A DNA stretch of 64,000 nt from Vanilla planifolia (taxonomy: Eukaryota > Streptophyta > Magnoliopsida > Asparagales > Orchidaceae), in the NCBI GenBank assembly GCA_023846275.1, contig JAIUJO010000183.1, forward strand, positions 234,745-298,744. The letters are read 5' to 3'. Positions 52,713 to 64,000 of this stretch are shown one piece after another (positions within the stretch are counted from its first letter, which is position 1; every line of letters starts with the position of its first letter). Both the position numbers and the translations under genes were made by a program. The notes under the pieces are model-generated. The model did no database searches. It saw nothing but the letters and a program-made list of their open reading frames with translations, and was not told the origin of the DNA.

Positions 52713-55700
52713 TTGTGTGTGTTTGTGTGAATGCATGTATGTGTGAATTTATGTGCATGTGTGTGCATGCACGTGTGTGTCTATGCATGCAGGTGCATAT
52801 GTGCACACGTGTGTGTTTCCATGTGGACATTTGTAATTCTGTGTGTGTTCCTACCTGTGTGTGTGTGCATGTACAAGTATGTTTGTTCTTACACAAATGT
52901 GTTGATGAGTGTGTTCGTACATGTGTGCGTGGGAGGGTGTGTGCATGCATTCATGTGTGTATATGCCTGTGCATTTAGGTGTGTGTGCTTTTTTGTGCAT
53001 GCATATGTGTCTTTGTCTATACACATGTGTGCGTGTGTGTATGTGTGGGTGTGTGCATGTCTATAGGCATCTATGCATGTGTGCATATGTGCATGTGTGT
53101 GTAAGTGCATGCATGCATATATGCATGTACACTTTTGTGTGTTCATTCAAATGTGTGTGTGTATTTGTCTATGTATATGTGTCCATCTATGTTTGTGCAT
53201 GCATGTCTTTGTGCTTGCATGTATGTGAATGCATATGTATGCATGTGCATGTGTTTGTGTGATTGTGCAACTATGCATGTATGCATTCATGCATATGTGT
53301 TGACATATGAAGGTGTGTGTTTGTGAGCATGTGCTTTTATGTATATGCATGTGTGTGTGTGTGTGCTTATGTGTGTATGTTTGTGTCTCAGTATCTATTC
53401 ATGCATCTATGTTAGAAATGTTCATGTATTCATTTGTGTGTGCATAAGTGCTTATCTACATGCATGTACATGAACTTATGTGCATGCACACATCTATGTT
53501 TGTGTGCATATGTGTACATATCTGTCTGCATGTCTGAGTGGATATGTGTTTGTATGTGTGAGCATGCACATGTATGTGTTTCTACATGCTTGTACATGTG
53601 TGTATGCATGTGAGTGTGTGTGCTTCCTTGTTTGCATGTATTTGTGCATCTATGGTTGTGTGATGCATGTCTACATGTGTGTGGGAGTGTGCATGTGTGT
53701 GTGCTTGTCTTCGTGTGTTCATGTGCACATTCTTGTGAGTGTTAGTGTGTGTGTGTGTGTGCTATTATGTCGATACTCTTATGTGCATGTGCATTTGTGT
53801 TTATGTCTATGTGTGCATGCTGGCATGTGTTTGTGCATGTGTGCACATGCGTGCCCATGTATGGGCATACAGGTGTGTTTTTAGGCATGTGTATTGCTTG
53901 TGTGTGTCTTTATACATGTGTGTGCACATGTGTTCGAGTGTGCACATGCTTGTACATATATATGTGTGTGCACATCTTTGTCTACATATGTGTGTGTAGG
54001 TGGGTTTGTGTGTATATGTATATGTATGTGCATGCATATGTAGATGCATGTGTATGCACATGCATGTGCACTTCTTTATACGTGTGAATGTGCCTGGGTC
54101 TACATGTCTATGAGTTTGTGAGTGCTCGTGTATGTGTGTGCATGTCCATGTGCTTGCATGTGTGTGCATTAGCACAAGAAAGTGTGTGCATCATTGCATT
54201 TGTGTGACTACATGCCTTTTTGTTTTTGTGTGTGATTGTGTGGGTGCATAGATGTGTCTATATCAGATTTTGTTTGTATGTGTACCTTCTTGCATGTGTG
54301 TACCTGTGTGTGTGCATGTGCAAGTACATGCATGTGTGCATACCATGTGATTGTGCAAGCTTGCATGTGCCGAAGCATATTTGTATTTATGTGAGTGTGT
54401 GTGTGTGTGCATGTGTACATGCAAATGTGTTTGTGAAGGTCTATGTATGTTTGTGTGCTTATGCATATTTGTATTGTGTTGTGTGTGTGCTTATGCATGC
54501 GTGCATGCATGTGTGTGTATGTGCTGTCTATACATGTGCATGTGTGTATGGATGCTTTTTAGCTTCGATGTGCATGTGTGTGTGTGTGTTTTGTGGATGT
54601 ATGTGTGCATGTCCATGCGTGTGTGTTAACACATGTGTGTATCCATGTATATGCTTGTGTACGTATTTGTACATGTGTGTGAGTACGTGTGTGCATGTAT
54701 ACGTGTGGGTGTGTGCACACATCTATGTCTATGTGCATGTGTTTGTGTGGGTGCATGAGTGCATGTGTTTGTGTGGGTGCATGCAATTGTGCTTTTATGA
54801 ATGTGCATACATGTGTGCATGTGTGTGTGTGTATGTGTGTGGTTGTCATGTGCATGCATTTGTGTGCATTTAAGTGTATGTGTATGTGGGTGTGCTTGTA
54901 TTTATTTGTTCATATGTATTTGTGCATGTTTATTTATGTGCATATGATCTGGGTGTGATTTAAGTGTGTGTTTGTGTATGTGTGTGTATGTGTATGTGAA
55001 TATGAATGTATGTGTGCATGTGTGCATGTGCATATGTGTAGATGCATGTGTGTGTGGGTATCAATGCATGTATGTATGTGTGCTTGTGCTTGTGTGTGCA
55101 TATGGGTGCAGGTGTGTACATTAATAGATGGATTCATGTGTGAGTGTTTGTGTCGATTTGTGTGTTTGTGCATATTCAAATATGTATGTGTGTGCATGTG
55201 TATGTCTCTATGCATATGTATTTGTGTGTGTATGTATTTGTCACTACATGTGTGTGCTTGGGTATGTTCATGCTTGTGTCTACACGTGCATATGTGTACG
55301 CATGTGTGTGTGCATTTTTCTATGTTTACATTTGTATGCTTGGGCATTTGCATGTGCATTCCTATGTTTGTGTATGTGTGTGTAAGTTATTGTGCATGTT
55401 TTGTGATTACAAGTGTGTTTGTGTGTGCTTACGTTTCTATGAATGTGTGTGTGCATGTGTATACAAGTGTGTATTTATACGTGTGTCGGGCATGTATTTT
55501 TATGTGCATGTGTGTGAATATGGAGGTGGCTATTTGTGGGGTGTTGTGTTTGCTTATGTGAATTTGTATATTTGTACCTGCATGTGTGCATGTGCAAGCG
55601 TGCCCATGTGTGTTTGTCCTTGGGTGTTCCTTTCTTTATTTGTGTGTGTGTTCTTATGAGGATGTGGCCACATGTATGTGTGGATTAGTGTTTGTGTGTA

Positions 55701-56487
55701 TGTAATATGATTGTGTGCATGTGTGTCTACATGCATGTCTGCAAGTGTTTGTGTATGTGCCGATGTGTTCATGTGTGTGTGAGAACATGCATATGCGCAT
55801 TGCAGTACATGAATGTGCTTGTGTGAGCATGTTTGTGTGTGTGTTTGTGAATACTTGTGTGTGTGTACACACATGAATTTGTGTATCTCAGCATGTTAGT
55901 ATGTGTGTGTTAGCATGAACGTGTGTGTGTGTGTGTGCATGTGTTTGCTTGTGTGAGTGAGAGGTTGCATCGGTTTATGCTTTTGCATGCATGAGTGTGC
56001 ATAAGCACATGGGTGAATGTGAGTGTATGTGTGTGCATGTGCATGTGTGTTTATTTGTTCATCTATTTGTGCACATGTGTGTTTGCCCATGTGTGATGGT
56101 GCATGTCTGTGTGCATGTGTGTTGCATGGGTGTGTGTTTGTATGTGTACATGTGTGTGGGGGTGTGTGGATGTGCTGCATATATGCATGTGAATGCATGC
56201 ATATGAGAGTCTATGAAGTGGTGTGTGTGAGTTGGCATGCATGGATGTGCATGTGTGTGTGTGAGTATCTATGCATATGTATGTGAGTGTGAGAGTGCTC
56301 GGACATGTATGTGTATGTGCATGTGTGTATGCACATGTTTTTGTGCATTTCTATGTGTGCGTGTGTGTGTGTGTGTGCATGGGTATGAGTGGGTGCATGC
56401 ATGTATGTATGTATGTGTGTTGTGTGCATGTGTGTATGCTTGCATATCTTTGTGTGTACATGTGTGGTTGTGTGTGTGCATGAGCTT

Positions 56488-56760
56488 GAGTGTGTATGGG
56501 TGTTTGCACATGTTCGCATGTGTGTTTGTTTATATGTGAGCATGGGTGTATGCATGTGTCTACATGCATGAGTGCATGTGTGTGTGCATGTGTGATATCA
56601 TGCATTTATGTGTGTGTGCAGGTGCATGCACGTGCGTGCCTACATGTGAGCATTTTTGTATATGCATTTGTGTGCATATGCTTGTATGAGTGTACTTTTG
56701 TGTGCATATGCATACCTATATATGAGTATGTATGTGTATGTGCGTATGTGCATGTGTGAG
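56488..56760 (+). repeat. Long-range repeat, copy 1 (partner at 61,705)
   Basis: Contains 'atgggtgtttgcacatg' near 56,496 and the phrase 'ctacatgcatgagtgcatgt' near 56,560. It continues with 'catgtgtgatatcatgc' and 'gcttgtatgagt'. All recur in order about 5.2 kb downstream, so kilobase-scale duplication also shaped the right array. Confidence 0.65.
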
Positions 56761-59700
56761 CACATGTGTGTGTCTCTTTTTGTACATGTTTAAGTTCACA
56801 TGCCTGTACATATGCATCTATCTGAGCATGGGTGAATATGTGTGTGTATGCATGTTTGTGCATGGGTGCCCATGTGTGTGCATGTATGTGTTTCTTTGTG
56901 TATGTGTGTGTGCATGTTTGGGTTCATGTGTGTGTTCATGTGTATGCATGTGTGTGTGTGGGTGTATGTAGGTTCATGTGTGTATATCTTCTTGTGTTTG
57001 TGAGAGTGTGTAAAAATGTTCTTGCATCTGTCTTTTTGTGTGTGAGAGTGTTTGCATTTTTTTGTGCATGTGTGTACATGTGTGTATGCATGTTTATGTG
57101 TGTTTATGCATGTGTGTACATGAATGGGCACCTATGTGCATGCTTGTTGCATGCTGCATGTGCATGCATACATGTGTGTACATGCATGTAGGTGTTGTTG
57201 TGTGTGTCTGTGTGCATATAGTTTTGTGCACGTGTGCCATAGTGTTTATTTATGTTTGTGTTCCTCTATGTGTTTGTGAGTTTTTATTCTTGTGTACATT
57301 TGTGTATGCATGTACATGTGTGTATGCATATACATATGTGTGTTGTTGTTCCATGCATTTGCATACCTATGTGTTTGTGTCCATCTACATGCATGTGCAT
57401 GTGTGCATGTGTGCATGTGTGAATGTGTGTGTGTGCTTGCATGTGTCTTTGAGATTACACACATGTATGCATGTGTGCGCAAGTGTGCGTGCACGTATCT
57501 ATGTGTGTAAGTGTGGATTTTGCAAATGCACACAAGTATATATGTGTAGCTTCATGTGCATGTGTGTGCTCATGTTTGTGCATATATGTAGGTGTTTGTG
57601 TGGTGTGTGCGTGTGTGTGTGCATGAGTGAGTGTGTGTATGTGTATGTGTTTGAGAGTGTATGTTCACACTAGCATATATGTGTGTGGTTTGTGTGTTCA
57701 TGAGTCTGTACATGCATAAGTTAGTGATTATGCACATGTGTTTGTGTTTGTGACTGCATATTTGTGTGCATGCATGTAGGTGCTTGTGTGAGTGTTTGTG
57801 TTTGTGTGTGCATGTGAGTGTGTGCATACATGTGTTTGCATGTGTGTCTATGTCTATTTTTTTTGTGCATGTGTGTGTGTGTATGATCATGTGTGTGTGT
57901 GTGACTATGCATGTCTATGCATGTGCACATGTATATGTGTGTACTTGCATATGTGGCTATGCGTATATGTTTGTGTATGTGTGTGCAAGTGTTTGTTTGA
58001 GTGAGTATATGTATGCATGCATGTGTGTGTACGTGTGTTTGTGTATTATGTGTGTGTGTACAAATGAGAGATTTTTTCCATGTTAGTTCATGTGTTCAAG
58101 TATGTGTGTGTGTATGCTTGTTGTGTTTGTGTACAAGTTTCTTGTGTATGCATGTCTATGTTTATGCATGCATGCATGTGTGAATGTGTGTGTGTATACA
58201 CTTATAATGTCTTTTTATCCTTGTGTCTTTGTGCATGTGTACGTGAGTGTGTGTGTGTGTGTGCTTATGTATATGTCTGTGTTTGTATGTGTTTGTATGT
58301 GTGTGCATGTGTGTTGTTATGTATATTTGTGTGTTTATATGTGCACATGTTGTTAAGCATGCACAAGTGTGTAAATTTATTTGTTTGTATTTGCATACAT
58401 GTGCATGTATGTGGATGTGTATGTTGTTTACGGGTTTGTGCACATGTGTGGCTTTTTGTGTGTGCATGTGCATGTTTGCACATGTCTTTTTGTGTGTGCT
58501 ATACATGTGAGGGGGTGTGATTATATGTTATGTGTGTATGTGTGTGTGCTTGAGTAAGTTTGTGTGTCCATCTACATGTGTAAATGTGTGTGTGTGTGAA
58601 TGTGTAAGTGTGTGTGGGTTTGTGTAGGTGTTTGTGTATGTTTGCACATGAATATGTGTGCCTGCATGCATGCGTGTGTGTTTGTGTGCACATGTGTGTG
58701 TGTGTGGGTGCACATGGGCATATATCTATATTTGTGGGTGTGTGTGTGTGTCTGTGAGTATGTGCATATACATCTTTCTGTGTATGTCTATTTGTGTGTG
58801 CATATGCATGTGCATGTGTAGGTGAATTTCTGTGTGTTTTTATGTATTCATGCATGTGCACTTGCCTATATGTGTTCATCTCTACATGTTTTTGTGTGGG
58901 CAAGTATATATGCATGCACATGTGCAAGTGTGTACTTGGGTATAAGTGTGTCTAAATGTGTTTGTTTCTATGCATGCATGTATTTGTGCATCCATGTTTA
59001 TGCATATTTGTGTATTTCCCTATGTGTGCTTGTGCATCTATGTGCATGGGTCTATATTTTTGTATGTTTGCATATGCATGTGCAAAACTCTTAGGGTGTG
59101 TGCTTATATGTGTTCATGTGCATGTGCGTATATATTAACATGTTGGTTTATGTTTGTGTTTATGGATTTTGGTGTCTGCGTGTGTTCATGCATGTTGTGT
59201 GTGCCTGTATGTGAGTGCATTGTGTGTGTATTGTGTGTGTGATTGTGTGTGTGCATATGCATGTGTGTGTGTGCATGTTTGTTTGAATATGTGTATATGT
59301 GTATGTGTATAAAGGTACACATGTATGTATGCATCTACATGTGTTTGTTTTTATTCATATGCATATCTACGTGTTAATGAATGTTTTTGTGTGTGTAACT
59401 ATGCATGTGTTTGTGTGTGTGCATACATGTGTGAGCAAGTGTGTGTGCATGTTTTTGTGTACATGTTTGTGTCCATTTGTGTTCGAGTATGTACATTTGA
59501 TTTTACATGTGAGTGCCTAGGTGTGTGTGCATGCATGCATGTGGATGTGTGTGCTTGTATTTGTGTGATTTTTTGTGTGTGTGCACAAGTGAGTGTATGT
59601 GTGCATTCCTATGCATGTGTGTACATATTTTTGCATTTGTGTGTGTTTGTTGGCATGAGTGCATGTGCTTTGTGCATTTGTTGGTTTTTGTTTACTTGTT

Positions 59701-61704
59701 TGTGCTTGTGTGTATATGTTTTGCATGCATCTATATCCATGTTAGTACATATGTGTGTGTATGTTTGTGAATGTGCCTAAGAGTGTGCATACAATTATGT
59801 ACATGCATCTTTTAATGTGTGCATATGTACATGTGTAATTATGTATATGTGTGTGTATGAGTGCATGTGCATGTGGGCCCGTGTTCATGTATGTGTGCTT
59901 GTGTGCATATGTGTATGGAAATATTTGTGTTTGTGAGTGGGGGTGTGTGTGTGCAATTGTGTAGTTGTGTATGTGTGCAAGTGTATGTGTGTGTGCCTGT
60001 GCATGTAAGTGTCTATATCTATGTGTATGTCTCTATCCACCTATGTATGTAAGTGTACATGCATGTATTTATGTGTGTTTGAGTGCCTATGCGCTTGCAT
60101 TGTTTGTGTGTATGTGTGTGTGTGTGTCTGTGTGCACATCTGTGAAGGGGAATTATGGGTGTTTGTGTGTTCTTGCATGTGTGTGTGCCTCTGTGTATGT
60201 GTATGTTTGTGTGTGTATATGTGTGTGCATGATGATGAATATAAGTGTGCAGGTGTATGCTCATATATGTGTTAAAGTGTGTGTGTGTGTGTGTATGCAA
60301 ATGCATACACCCTTGTGTGTGTGTGTACATCTACATGCATGTGTGTTCCTTTGCATGTGTGGGCTTGTGTTTGTGTTTATCTATGAGTGTATGCATATGT
60401 GTGAGCATGTGTGTATGTTTATGTGTGTGCTTTTACGTGTGTGTGTGTGTGTGCATGTGTGAGTGTATAAGTGTGCTTATGCATGTGCACGTGTGTGTGT
60501 GCATATTTTTGTGTGCATGTGTTGGTGTAGGTGCATGCATGTGTCTATTTGTGGCTATGTGTGCATGTACATGTGTGTGTGTGTGCATACGTGCATGTGT
60601 GCATGTATGTCTGTGTTTGTGCATGTGTGTGTGTGCATGTGTTTGTGTGCTTATGCAAGTGTGTGTAAGCACACACATATGTTAATGTGTGTGTGCATGT
60701 GTTTATGGATAGACATGTGCATGTTTGTGCACATTTTTTAGTGCATAGGTGTGTGGAGTGCATCTGTGTGTAGGTTTGTATACATATTTTTGTTCTTATG
60801 CATGTTCGTGTGAGTGTGTGCAAGCATGTGCTTGAGGGTGTGTGTGCATTGCTACACATGCTTGTGTGTACATGTGAGTGCATCTATGTGCGTGTGTATG
60901 TGCATATTCATACATGTTTGTGTGTCTGTTCTTATGGGCATGTGTCCATGTATGTTTATATGTATATGTGTTTGCATGTTGGCGTGTGTGTGTGTGTGCA
61001 TTTGTGCACTTACATGCATTTGTGTGTGTAAGTGTTTGTCTTTATGTGAATGTGCATATGTGTGTGTATTTTCATGGTTGTGTGTTTGCATGTGTGTGTG
61101 GATTTGTTGTGTCACTTTTCATATGCATTTGTGTGCATGTTTGTGTGTGCATATGTGTGGGTGTGCGTGCCTACACATTTGTATATGTTCTAGTGTCTCT
61201 ACGATGTGTTTGCATGTTTGTGCACATGTGTTATTCTATTTCTTTTTGCATATGTGCATGTATGTGTGTATATGTACCAATGTGTATGGGTGCATGCATG
61301 TGTGTGTGTGTGAGTGCTTGCTTACATGCATAGGTGTGTACGAGTGTGTGACAATGTGTGTTCATGTTTTTGTGTGTATGTGTTCTTATGCATGTATATG
61401 TGTGTGTGCGTGTCTTTGTGTGTCTATGTGCGTGCGGACATGTGCAAGAATTTATGCATGTGCATGTACATTTGTGTGCGTGCATGTGCTTGTGAGTTTG
61501 TATGTTTGAGAAAGATGGTATTTGTGTGCATGTGTGTGTGCAAGGGGGATTGTGTATGTGCATGTGTGGCATATGTGTGTGTGTGCATGTGTAAGCCTAT
61601 GTGTATGTGTGCATGCATATATGTTTGTGTGTTAGCGTGTGCATGTGTGGTTGGGTGTGTGCAAATGCATATGTGTGTGAGTGTATGAATGTGTGAATGA
61701 GCAT

Positions 61705-61980
61705 GAGTGTATGGGTGTTTGCACATGAATGTGTGTGTGTGTGCATGTGCATGTGCACATTTGAGTGTGTGAGCATTTGTCTACATGCATGAGTGCATGT
61801 GTGTGTGCGTGTTGTCATGCGTACGTGTGTGAGATCATGCTCATGTGTGTACATTTGTTTGTATGCTTGTATGAGTTTGGATTTGCATGTGTATGCAAGC
61901 TTGTTTGTGAGTGTGTATGTGTGTGCATGCATACATGTGTTGATGAATGTTTATTAATGCACCAATGTGTGTGTAAGCAT
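61705..61980 (+). repeat. Long-range repeat, copy 2 (partner at 56,488)
   Basis: Contains 'atgggtgtttgcacatg' near 61,711, an exact 29-base match beginning 'tctacatgcatgagtgcatg' at 61,780, then 'gatcatgctcatg' and 'gcttgtatgagt'. The offset from copy 1 is 5,217-5,221 bp at the first two landmarks. Confidence 0.65.
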
Positions 61981-64000
61981 ATGTGTTTGTGTATGTGTGC
62001 ATATGTTCAATGTTTTCAGTGTGTATGTGTGGGTGTGTTTGTATGCATGAGTGTACGCATGTGTTTGTGCTTCTGTGTGTGCATGCATGCAAATATGTGC
62101 GAATTTTGGTGTGCATGTGCAAGCACTAGTGTATGTGTCATTGTATTTGAATGTTAGTGTGCCTATGCATGTTGCATGCAAGTGTGTGAGTGCAAGTGAA
62201 TGTGTGTGCATATGCATGTTTTTGCAGTGCACATGTGTATCCATGCATGTTTGTGTGTATGTGTTTAGGTGCATGTGTGTGTGCATATGTATGCATGTGT
62301 ATTTGTGTTTGAGTGTGTGTAGGTGTGTGTGTGCATGTGTTTTTATGAGTATGTATGTTTATACATGGTTGTGTGAGCATGTGTCTTTTTGTATTTGTGC
62401 ATGTCTATGCATATGAGTAGCTATGTGTGTGTGTGTCTTGTGTGTGCATATGCATGTGTTAGTATTATTGTGCGTATGTTTGCATGTGAATACATGCATG
62501 TGTGCTTGAGTGTTTGTTTACATGTGTGTGCTTATGAGACTGCAGGTGTGTCCTTATGTGTGTTTGATCATTTGTATACGTGTGTGTGTGTGTGTTGTTG
62601 TGTTGGGCATGTGTGTACCACTGTGTGTGTCTACATGATTGTACATGTGAATATGTGTGTGTATTTTTGGAGATGTGTTTATGTACGTTTGCACTTACTT
62701 ATGTCTATGTGGGCATATATCTACACATTCGCACATGTTTGTTAGTACGGTTGTGCATGTGTGTGTATGTGTTCATGTATGTGGGTGCATGTGGGTGTTT
62801 GTGCTTGTGTGTGCGTGTGTTTGCAAGCATATGTGTACATGCATGATTGAGTGTGCATGCGTGAGTGTTCGTATATGTATTTTAATATTGGCACATGTGT
62901 GCATTGGTTCTATGTAAATGTTCATATGTGTGTTTGTGCATGTGCATTTATGTTTGTGTGTGCATATATAAGTGGTTGCATCTATGTGTGCATGTTAGTG
63001 TGTGTGTGTGTGTGTGTGTGTCCATGTGTGTTAGGATTTGTTTGCATGCTTGCATGTGTGTGCCTTTTGTGTTATGTGTGTGCATGTGTGTGTGTGAGCA
63101 TGTGTATGCTTGTATGTATGCATATGTGTATGTAGCCCTGTGGGCATGTGCACGTCCTTATGTGTATGTGCATGTATGGTTGTGCGTCTATTTGTGTGCA
63201 TTTGTGTGCATTTGAGTATGTGTGTGCATGTGTGCAAGTTTGTGTTTGAGCGAGTATTTGTAGCTTGCATGTGTGTGCATAGGTGTAAGTGTATACATGT
63301 GTTTGTGTGTACAAGTGTGCATGTGAGAGTTTGTGTTCATGTGGTGCATGTGTTAATGCAAGCATGGTTGTTTTATGTATGTGGGCATGTGTGTGTGAGT
63401 ATGCTTATGCATGCTTATGTGTGTGTATGTGCATGAGTTCATGTGTGCATGGATAGGTGTGTGGATGTGTGTGTGTCTTGTTGTGCATGCTTCTATGTGT
63501 TATCATGTCGGTGTGGGTGTGTGTATGTATGCATGCATTCATATGTGATTATGTTTGTGTGTGTGTGTGTTTACATGTGTATTTCTATCTTTTTTATATG
63601 TTTATATTGGTGTGTGTGTTTGTGTTTATATGCATGGCATTTGTGTAAGTGTAGGTGTTTATGTGTTTGTATGTTTGCACATAAGTGGGTTTCTATGTGT
63701 GGATGGGCATATAGGTTTGTTTGTGTTGTGTTAGTCAAGGGGTGTGTGCTTAATGCTATGTGTGCATAAATGAGCACATGCTTTAGTATGTGTGTGTGTG
63801 TGTATCTTCATGTGTGCAAATGGATCTATATGTGAGTGTGTGGGTGTTTGTTTGTGTGCATCTATGTGCATGCACATGAATATGTGTGTGTGTATGTGTG
63901 TTCATGCATGCATGAGTGTGTGTTTGAGCAAAAGTGTGTGTGTGTGTGTGTGTGCATATGAGCACATATGTGTATGTGTGTGTGTGTACATGTGTGCAAG

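Larger units (their letters stand above)
45252..64000 (+). repeat. G+T-rich degenerate array, right part, runs off the window
   Basis: Nearly 19 kb with the same composition, strand and unit style as the left part: TGTGTGCATG and TGTGTATG with CATG, CACATG and TCTATG variants. Pure (TG)n runs are short; one of the longest is near 62,998-63,021. Strand bias is constant throughout, with no switch to CA-rich plus strand. The longest open frames (306 codons at 45,966-46,886, 258 codons at 48,158-48,934, 259 codons at 51,559-52,338) are Cys/Val/Met repeats with no domain, and equally open frames overlap them on both strands. They are composition artefacts. No unique or genic island is visible up to base 64,000. 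Confidence 0.9.

Noticed and set aside
31476..64000. Telomeric array
   Set aside because: Units are TGTGTGCATG/TGTGTATG, not TTTAGGG or another known telomere repeat, and an LTR element and other families adjoin it.

Overview
The window looks like a gene-free, repeat-dominated stretch of a land-plant nuclear genome. Three things point to a plant: several decayed 5S rRNA-like copies that follow the plant 5S layout; a decayed LTR retrotransposon with a plant-type gag (gag start like MDPPMFEG, CCHC knuckle remnant) and a primer-binding site resembling the initiator tRNA-Met site; and high AT content with no bacterial gene organisation. I cannot name the species. I found no intact protein-coding gene, tRNA or CRISPR array. 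All the long open frames come from skewed composition.

Layout. (1) 1 to about 18,325: an old, highly diverged AT-rich tandem satellite with a monomer of about 380-415 bp, roughly 45 monomers, already running at base 1. (2) About 18,326-31,475: a second, unrelated tandem family. Each unit joins a pyrimidine-rich (CT) block, an AT-rich spacer, a degenerate 5S rRNA-like segment and a conserved AT-rich tail, all in the same orientation. Seven 5S-like segments and about ten CT blocks are visible. A non-family stretch of about 1.9 kb sits at 20.8-22.7 kb. (3) 31,476-38,569 and 45,252-64,000 (running off the end): a very large G+T-rich array of degenerate TGTGTGCATG / TGTGTATG units that mostly keep alternating pyrimidine-purine steps. 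Older, longer repeats of about 2.0-2.25 kb can be traced inside it. (4) 38,570-45,251: a decayed LTR retrotransposon on the minus strand that splits this array. Its LTRs are about 2.3 kb, its internal region is only about 2 kb, and it carries a gag pseudogene with a degenerate CCHC knuckle and a decayed primer-binding site.

How the parts relate. The simplest history is that a G+T array of more than 25 kb formed next to the 5S-derived family, with its first units abutting the 3' end of a truncated 5S copy. An LTR element then inserted into the array and decayed there. The visible decay is rich in C-to-T and G-to-A changes, as expected of methylated heterochromatin. The most unusual features are the size and alternating Y-R character of the G+T array, its junction with a 5S relic, and the composite CT/5S repeat family. 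I see no evidence for a novel protein-coding system.
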